Origin: Clostridiaceae bacterium
GTDB taxonomy: Bacteria > Bacillota > Clostridia > Saccharofermentanales > UBA5734
Direction of reading: 5' to 3'
Length of the DNA: 11,068 nucleotides
NCBI GenBank assembly: GCA_012522285.1
Contig: JAAYKS010000033.1
Location: forward strand, 1-11,068
The translations under genes and the position numbers were made by a program. Positions 7,079 through 11,068 of the stretch are shown here, one piece after another (the first letter of the stretch is position 1; each line of letters begins with the position of its first letter). The notes beneath the pieces are model-generated. The model did no database searches, was not told the DNA's origin, and saw only the letters and a program-made list of their open reading frames with translations.

Positions 7079-8893
7079 TTAGGTGGCAGCGCGTCCGGTT
7101 ACATCGTCGGCAAACGCCTGATACTGGCTGTGGAACAGATGGGCGTAAGAACCCCCGAGCGCCAGCAACTCGTCGTGGGTGCCGCGCTCCTGGATGGTCC
7201 CTTTATCGATGTACAGGATCTGGGAGGCGGTGCGGATGGTCGAAAGCCGGTGCGCGATGATAAACGAAGTGCGCCCGGCCAATAGCCGTTCCAACCCCTT
7301 TTGAAGGAGTTTTTCGGTCTGGGTGTCGATGCTCGCGGTCGCTTCGTCCAGCATAAGGATGCGCGGATCGGCCAGCAGCACCCGGGCAAACGAGATCATC
7401 TGTTTCTCTCCGGCCGAGACACCGGAGCCCTGTTCGTTGATCACCATGTGGTATCCGTCGGGGAACCGGCGGATGAATTCGTCCGCGTGTACCGCCCGGG
7501 CGGCGGCGATGCATTCCTCGTCGGTCGCGTCGAGACGGCCATACCGGATGTTTTCCAGGATGGTCTCGGGAAACAGGAAGGGTTCCTGCATCATGATTCC
7601 CATCTGGCGGCGGAGGGAGTCCTGGTTGACGTCGAGGATGTCGTGGCCGTCGATGAACAAACACCCCGGAACGACGTCGTAGAAGCGTCCGATCAGGTTG
7701 ACGATGGTGGATTTGCCGGCACCGGTCGGACCGACCAGCGCGATGGTATCTCCGGGGTTGGCCTCGAACGTCACGCCGGTCAGCACCGGATTGTCGGGTT
7801 CGTATTCGAAGTGGACATCCCGGAACGAGACGGTGCCTTCGATCGAGGGCAGGCGATATGCCCCTTCTTTGTCTTCGATCAGGAGCGGTTCGTCGAGAAA
7901 TTCGAAAATGCGTTCGATGTAGGCCGCCGCGCTGAGCAGCTGGTTGTAGAAGTTCGACAGATTCGTGATCGGCATCCAGAAACGCCAGACATATCCGACA
8001 AACGCGACGATTTCACCGACGGTCACCGCATAGCCGATCCGGCCGGAGATCGCGTAGGCGGCCAGCCCGTACAGGAACGCGACGGTGCTGTGGGAGACCA
8101 GGTCGATATAAGGCCAGAGCACGATGTTGAGCATGGCCGTTTTCATCCATTGTTTGCGGAGTGCCCACTGGAGATTGGCGAAAATGCCCCGGTTGACTTC
8201 TTCCCGCACAAACGCCTGGGTCTCTTTCATCCCGATGATGCTTTCATGTGTATACGCGGTCAGATTGGACATCTTGCGGGATTGCGCCTGCTGGGCACGG
8301 CGTTGCGCGCCTTTGAGAGACAGAACCCCGATCAGGAGGAAGGGCACGCCAACCATTGAGTAGACTGCCAGGCGCGGATTGACCAGCAACAGATAGACGA
8401 CGATGATCACGAGGCTGATCAGGTCGATGATCACGTTGACGATGCCGTTGCTCAGCAGATCGCTGATGCTGTTGACATAGTTGACCAGCCGCACCAGGAC
8501 CTTGCCGTGGGGGCGGTTGTCGAAGTAGGAAAAGGGGAGTTGCTGCAGGTGGCGGAACATGTCCAGACGAATGTCGTGGATGATGCTCTGTCCGACCGAG
8601 ACCATGGTTTTCATGCGCAGATGGGTGAGCACGGCCGAAAACACAATGATGCCAGTGAGTCCGCCGGCGATCAGAAACAACCCGGGCACGTTCTTGTCCG
8701 GGATGATCCGGTCCATGACCAGCATCAGAAGAATCGGGGAGAGCAGGTTGAGCGCGCTGGCCAGCAGCGAGACCACCAATGCCCGGGTCACGCGGCCCGT
8801 GTAGGGGCGGACGTAGCGTAGAACCCGGCGGAATTGACGTGCGTTGAACGGTATGTCCAGTTCTTCATCGACATCGTAACGATTTCTTGCCAT
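7079..8893 (-). CDS. ABC exporter half-transporter, consensus Walker B / degenerate signature subunit
   Basis: A 604-residue fused permease-ATPase. Six membrane helices fill residues ~35-325 (type IV exporter fold) and the ATPase domain runs from ~350. Motifs: A-loop Tyr in HFEYEP (364), Walker A GPTGAGKST (388-396), Q-loop Gln436 in MMQEPFLF, Walker B ILMLDE (512-517) with catalytic Glu517, and H-loop His548 in IIAHRLST. The signature is VSAGE (492-496) instead of LSGGQ. This matches the partner whose own Walker B and switch His pair with the other subunit's good signature. The start is ATG 8893, eight bases after a GGGGGGAA ribosome site, and only three bases after the stop of the upstream ABC gene. 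The resemblance is to the YheH/LmrD/BmrD side of multidrug or lipid exporters; substrate unknown. Confidence 0.93.
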   Translation of the reverse strand: MARNRYDVDEELDIPFNARQFRRVLRYVRPYTGRVTRALVVSLLASALNLLSPILLMLVMDRIIPDKNVPGLFLIAGGLTGIIVFSAVLTHLRMKTMVSVGQSIIHDIRLDMFRHLQQLPFSYFDNRPHGKVLVRLVNYVNSISDLLSNGIVNVIIDLISLVIIVVYLLLVNPRLAVYSMVGVPFLLIGVLSLKGAQRRAQQAQSRKMSNLTAYTHESIIGMKETQAFVREEVNRGIFANLQWALRKQWMKTAMLNIVLWPYIDLVSHSTVAFLYGLAAYAISGRIGYAVTVGEIVAFVGYVWRFWMPITNLSNFYNQLLSAAAYIERIFEFLDEPLLIEDKEGAYRLPSIEGTVSFRDVHFEYEPDNPVLTGVTFEANPGDTIALVGPTGAGKSTIVNLIGRFYDVVPGCLFIDGHDILDVNQDSLRRQMGIMMQEPFLFPETILENIRYGRLDATDEECIAAARAVHADEFIRRFPDGYHMVINEQGSGVSAGEKQMISFARVLLADPRILMLDEATASIDTQTEKLLQKGLERLLAGRTSFIIAHRLSTIRTASQILYIDKGTIQERGTHDELLALGGSYAHLFHSQYQAFADDVTGRAAT

Positions 8894-8896
8894 CTG

Positions 8897-10714
8897 TCAG
8901 TTCCCCCCTTCCGCGACTGCGTCGCCCAATTGGGTATGGTACACATCCGCGTAGATGCCGCCCAGCCGCACCAGAGATTCGTGGTTTCCGCTTTCCGCGA
9001 CCGCTCCGTCCTTGAGCACTAAAATCAAGTCTGCGTGCCGGACCGAAGAGATGCGGTGCGCTACGATGAACACGGACTTGTCACTGTAGGAGGCGGTCAG
9101 TGCCTCCTGAATTTCGGCTTCGGTCTCCATGTCGACCGCCGAGGTGGTATCGTCCAACAACAGGATGGAGGGGTTATAGGCCAGCGCCCGCGCCAGTGAT
9201 ATCCGCTGTCGCTGCCCGCCGGACAGTCCGACACCCCGTTCGCCCACGATCGTATCGTAACCGTCCGGCATCTTGCGGATGAATCCGTCGGCCTGTGCGA
9301 CTTGGGCGGCATGCACGACGTCATCAAAGGGCATCTCGGGATTGCCATAGGCGATGTTGCCTTCCGCGGTGTCCGAGAACAGGAAGACATCCTGTGAAAC
9401 CAGGCCGATCGAACGCCGCAGCGTGTCGAGGTCGTATTCCCTGAGGTCGACCCCGTCCACCAGGATCTGTCCGCCCGTCGGGTCATAGAAGCGGGACATC
9501 AATTGGATCAGGGTGGATTTTCCCGAGCCGGTCAGGCCGATGATGCCGATTGTCTGACCCGGGTGTGCGACAAAGCTGACGTGATCCAGCGCGGGGGTTT
9601 GACGGACGGTGCGTCCCTGGGATTCGTTCTTGAGAGAGAAGTCCGGATAGGCAAAGGAGAGATCGCGAAATTCCACCTCTCCCCGGATGGGTTCTTTTCG
9701 TCCGTTTTCGGGGGACACGACGCGAGAGCGGGCGATCAAAAGGTCCAGGATCCGCTCCGCGGAAGCCACAAACCGCTGGATGTCGTTGATCAGCCATCCG
9801 GATTGGCGCATCGGGTTGCTCATCAGGAACAGCAATCCGTTGAAGGTGACCAGTTCGCCCATGCTCATCTTGCCCCGGATCACCAGATATCCGCCGACCA
9901 GGATGGTCGGGATGGTCAGGAAGTTGGCCATGCCGTCCAGAATGGGGATATAACGGGTCCAGATGCGGCCGCTTTCGATGTTGGCTTCCCGATAGGCTTC
10001 ATTTTCGCGCTCGAACTTGGTCTCCTCGAAGTCGGCGCGGGCAAATGCCTTGACGATCCGGTTGCCGCCGATGTTTTGAGTCACCACCGAGTTGAGGGCG
10101 GAGAATTGCCGGCGGACCTGCTGCCAGAGCGGGCGTACCCGGGAGCCGAGGCGGAACGCGAAGAAGCCGATGAAGGGGGCGAACAGCACCGCGGTCAGCG
10201 CCAGGATCCAGTTGATCGAAAACAGATAGGCGGCGCCGAACACGAAGATGACGACCTGCTCGACCGAAGACCACATCACAAACGACATGAAGTGACGGAT
10301 CATGTCGAGATCGCCGCCCATGATGGTCATCAGATCCCCGGTCCGGGTCGAGTCGTAAAAGGAACGGTCCATCGACTGCAAGTTGCCGTACAACCCGTCC
10401 CGCAGCCGCATGAGCCCGTCCTGAGAAGCACGCTCATAAAAATAGCGAATCAGCACGCCGATCATCGATCGCGTGAAGGGAAACGCCACCATCAGGGGAA
10501 GATAAAACCACAGCCGGTCAAACTGACCTCCGTTGAGCACCTCGTCGATCAGCCGCCCCGCGATCGTGGACGGGATGACGCTAAAAGTGACCAGCAGGCA
10601 GGTGATGACCATGCTGATGGCGTAGCTCAGGCGGTGCCGGCCGATGACCGCCCAGATCCACCGGAAAGGTTTTCCAACATACCGGTAGACATTGTCGTGT
10701 GTAATTCCGTTCAT
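8897..10714 (-). CDS. ABC exporter half-transporter, degenerate Walker B subunit
   Basis: A 605-residue fused permease-ATPase. Six membrane helices lie in residues ~30-310, with typical coupling-loop text (SFYDSTRTGDLMTIMGGD, 118-135). The ATPase domain follows: A-loop Tyr in LSFAYPD (356), Walker A GLTGSGKST (393-401), Gln441 in LVSQDVFLF, signature LSGGQ (497-501), Walker B ILLLDD (517-522) and His553 in IVAHRISS. The residue after the Walker B Asp is Asp522, not Glu, as in YheI/BmrC and TM287. This subunit therefore supplies the good signature but a weak catalytic base. A polar insertion (about 359-374) lengthens the stretch before Walker A. The frame extends upstream to 10834, but those 40 residues (Cys- and His-rich, no resemblance to the family) look like untranslated leader. 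ATG 10714 gives MNGITHDNV and a length equal to its partner. It is the first gene of the minus-strand operon. Confidence 0.93.
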   Translation of the reverse strand: MNGITHDNVYRYVGKPFRWIWAVIGRHRLSYAISMVITCLLVTFSVIPSTIAGRLIDEVLNGGQFDRLWFYLPLMVAFPFTRSMIGVLIRYFYERASQDGLMRLRDGLYGNLQSMDRSFYDSTRTGDLMTIMGGDLDMIRHFMSFVMWSSVEQVVIFVFGAAYLFSINWILALTAVLFAPFIGFFAFRLGSRVRPLWQQVRRQFSALNSVVTQNIGGNRIVKAFARADFEETKFERENEAYREANIESGRIWTRYIPILDGMANFLTIPTILVGGYLVIRGKMSMGELVTFNGLLFLMSNPMRQSGWLINDIQRFVASAERILDLLIARSRVVSPENGRKEPIRGEVEFRDLSFAYPDFSLKNESQGRTVRQTPALDHVSFVAHPGQTIGIIGLTGSGKSTLIQLMSRFYDPTGGQILVDGVDLREYDLDTLRRSIGLVSQDVFLFSDTAEGNIAYGNPEMPFDDVVHAAQVAQADGFIRKMPDGYDTIVGERGVGLSGGQRQRISLARALAYNPSILLLDDTTSAVDMETEAEIQEALTASYSDKSVFIVAHRISSVRHADLILVLKDGAVAESGNHESLVRLGGIYADVYHTQLGDAVAEGGN

Positions 10715-10728
10715 ATCCCCATTCCCAT
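10715..10728 (-). promoter_or_regulatory. Weak purine-rich ribosome binding region of the first ABC gene
   Basis: Read on the minus strand, GGGAATGGGGAT directly precedes ATG 10714. GGGA sits about eight bases ahead and GGGG about two bases ahead of the start, so it is not a perfect Shine-Dalgarno site. It is still the only purine block near any start in this frame and supports 10714 over the upstream extension. Confidence 0.45.
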
Positions 10729-10885
10729 TCTTTACAATGAGACATATTCTATCACGTTCAGAAATGGAAACATGCAAAAAATGGCGGCAAAAGTATTTCT
10801 GTCCACATGCCCGCAATACGGTGTGGCGAATCACGACGTTTTATGCGATTCACGGGTGATGCGAGCCACAAGTGGTTTACAATGA
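10729..10885 (-). promoter_or_regulatory. Upstream region of the ABC operon (promoter not firmly located)
   Basis: An AT-richer non-coding stretch that must carry the minus-strand promoter. The best -10-like word read leftward is TAGAAT (plus-strand 10746-10751), with TTGCAT 20 bases upstream (10772-10777), which is too far for a good match. Two near-identical direct repeats, GCGAATCACG (10826-10835) and GCGATTCACG (10845-10854), lie upstream of this and could be regulator half-sites spaced 19 bases apart, about two helical turns. No open frame of note is present on the plus strand apart from the shadow of the ABC gene. Confidence 0.3.
10731..10885 (+). repeat. Two copies of a 10-base direct repeat (TTTACAATGA)
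   Basis: TTTACAATGA occurs at 10731-10740 and again at 10876-10885. Each contains TACAAT, a -10-like word for rightward transcription. The first copy has TTCATA (10710-10715) exactly 17 bases upstream; the second lacks a good -35. The copies bracket the ABC upstream region and the second sits right where the sequence character changes. This could be chance at this length. Confidence 0.3.
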
Positions 10886-11068
10886 AGGTCAATCGGCCGG
10901 TCTACACCGGTGCATATCAGACTGACTATATGAAGTCAAGAGCTAAGTGAGAAAAGCAGCTTAGACGCTAGTGACATTGAACCTTGAAAATAATGCATGC
11001 TGAGAAGGCCTGAGCCATCTGGCACAAGCCTGAGCAACGAGGATGAACTCAGTTACGTCTGAGGGACA
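10886..11068 (+). other. Non-coding, hairpin-rich segment of lower GC; possible RNA leader or mobile-element end
   Basis: The last 183 bases contain no credible gene. GC is about 47% over 10881-11068 by hand count, well below the coding regions. In order one finds: CCGGT/ACCGG with a four-base loop (10897-10910); TGACT/AGTCA with a six-base loop (10923-10938); CTAAG/CTTAG (10943-10964); the motif TTGAACCTTGAAAA (10977-10990); a nested hairpin AGGC-GCC/GGC-GCCT with a symmetric four-by-four internal loop (11006-11031); and CTCAG/CTGAG with a six-base loop (11048-11063). Such dense small stems suggest a transcribed structured RNA. Candidates are an rRNA operon leader read rightward out of the window, another structured RNA, or the untranslated end of an insertion element. 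None is proven, and the strand is inferred from the motif orientation. Confidence 0.4.

Noticed and set aside
10715..10834. 40-residue N-terminal extension of the first ABC protein
   Set aside because: Its residues do not resemble exporter N-termini, there is no ribosome site at 10834, and ATG 10714 gives the same length as the partner subunit.
9503..10885. Plus-strand frame of 460 codons opposite the first ABC gene
   Set aside because: Same kind of antisense shadow; low-complexity polar composition and no ribosome site.
10930..11062. Tiny open frames of 6 to 21 codons in the right-hand non-coding segment (ATG at 10930, 10993, 10997)
   Set aside because: None has a ribosome site, codon runs suggestive of an attenuator, or a recognisable product.
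1..11068. CRISPR arrays, tRNA genes, phage or toxin-antitoxin genes
   Set aside because: I looked for regular repeats, the tRNA T-loop pattern and small paired ORFs and found none that could be supported.

Overview
This is a GC-rich (roughly 60% or more in the coding part) stretch of bacterial chromosome. It most resembles a high-GC Firmicute of the Bacillales type, such as Paenibacillaceae or Alicyclobacillaceae. The reasons are the short Bacillus-type glucose-6-phosphate isomerase, the linked block 'TIGR03960 radical SAM - DUF2344 - RNase E/G' that Firmicutes carry, and the heterodimeric YheI/YheH-like ABC exporter. The genus-level placement is inference, since no rRNA or other strong marker is visible.

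Left half, plus strand (1-5779): the 3' part of a B12-binding-type radical SAM gene with a DUF4080-like tail, then pgi, then three tightly overlapping genes: a second radical SAM protein (TIGR03960 family), its DUF2344 partner, and a short RNase E/G. From pgi onward every junction overlaps by 4 to 14 bases, so these four genes read as one translationally coupled operon. A consensus -10 hexamer sits over the stop codon of the first gene, just ahead of pgi.

Right half, minus strand (10714-5797): two half-size ABC exporters three bases apart, then an MFS-type transporter 25 bases further on. The ABC pair has complementary defects (Asp for the catalytic Glu in one subunit, a degenerate signature in the other), as expected of a heterodimer with one working ATP site. 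The two operons converge at 5780-5796 with only 17 bases between stop codons and no recognisable terminator.

Right end (10715-11068): non-coding and clearly lower in GC (about 47% by hand count over 10881-11068). It holds several small inverted repeats and a motif resembling the boxA-like block of Bacillales rRNA leaders and spacers. It may be the leader of an rRNA operon or another structured RNA, or the non-coding end of a mobile element. The window stops before this can be decided. This end and the unusually compact RNase E/G are the parts most worth a second look. I see no CRISPR array, tRNA, complete rRNA or complete insertion sequence.
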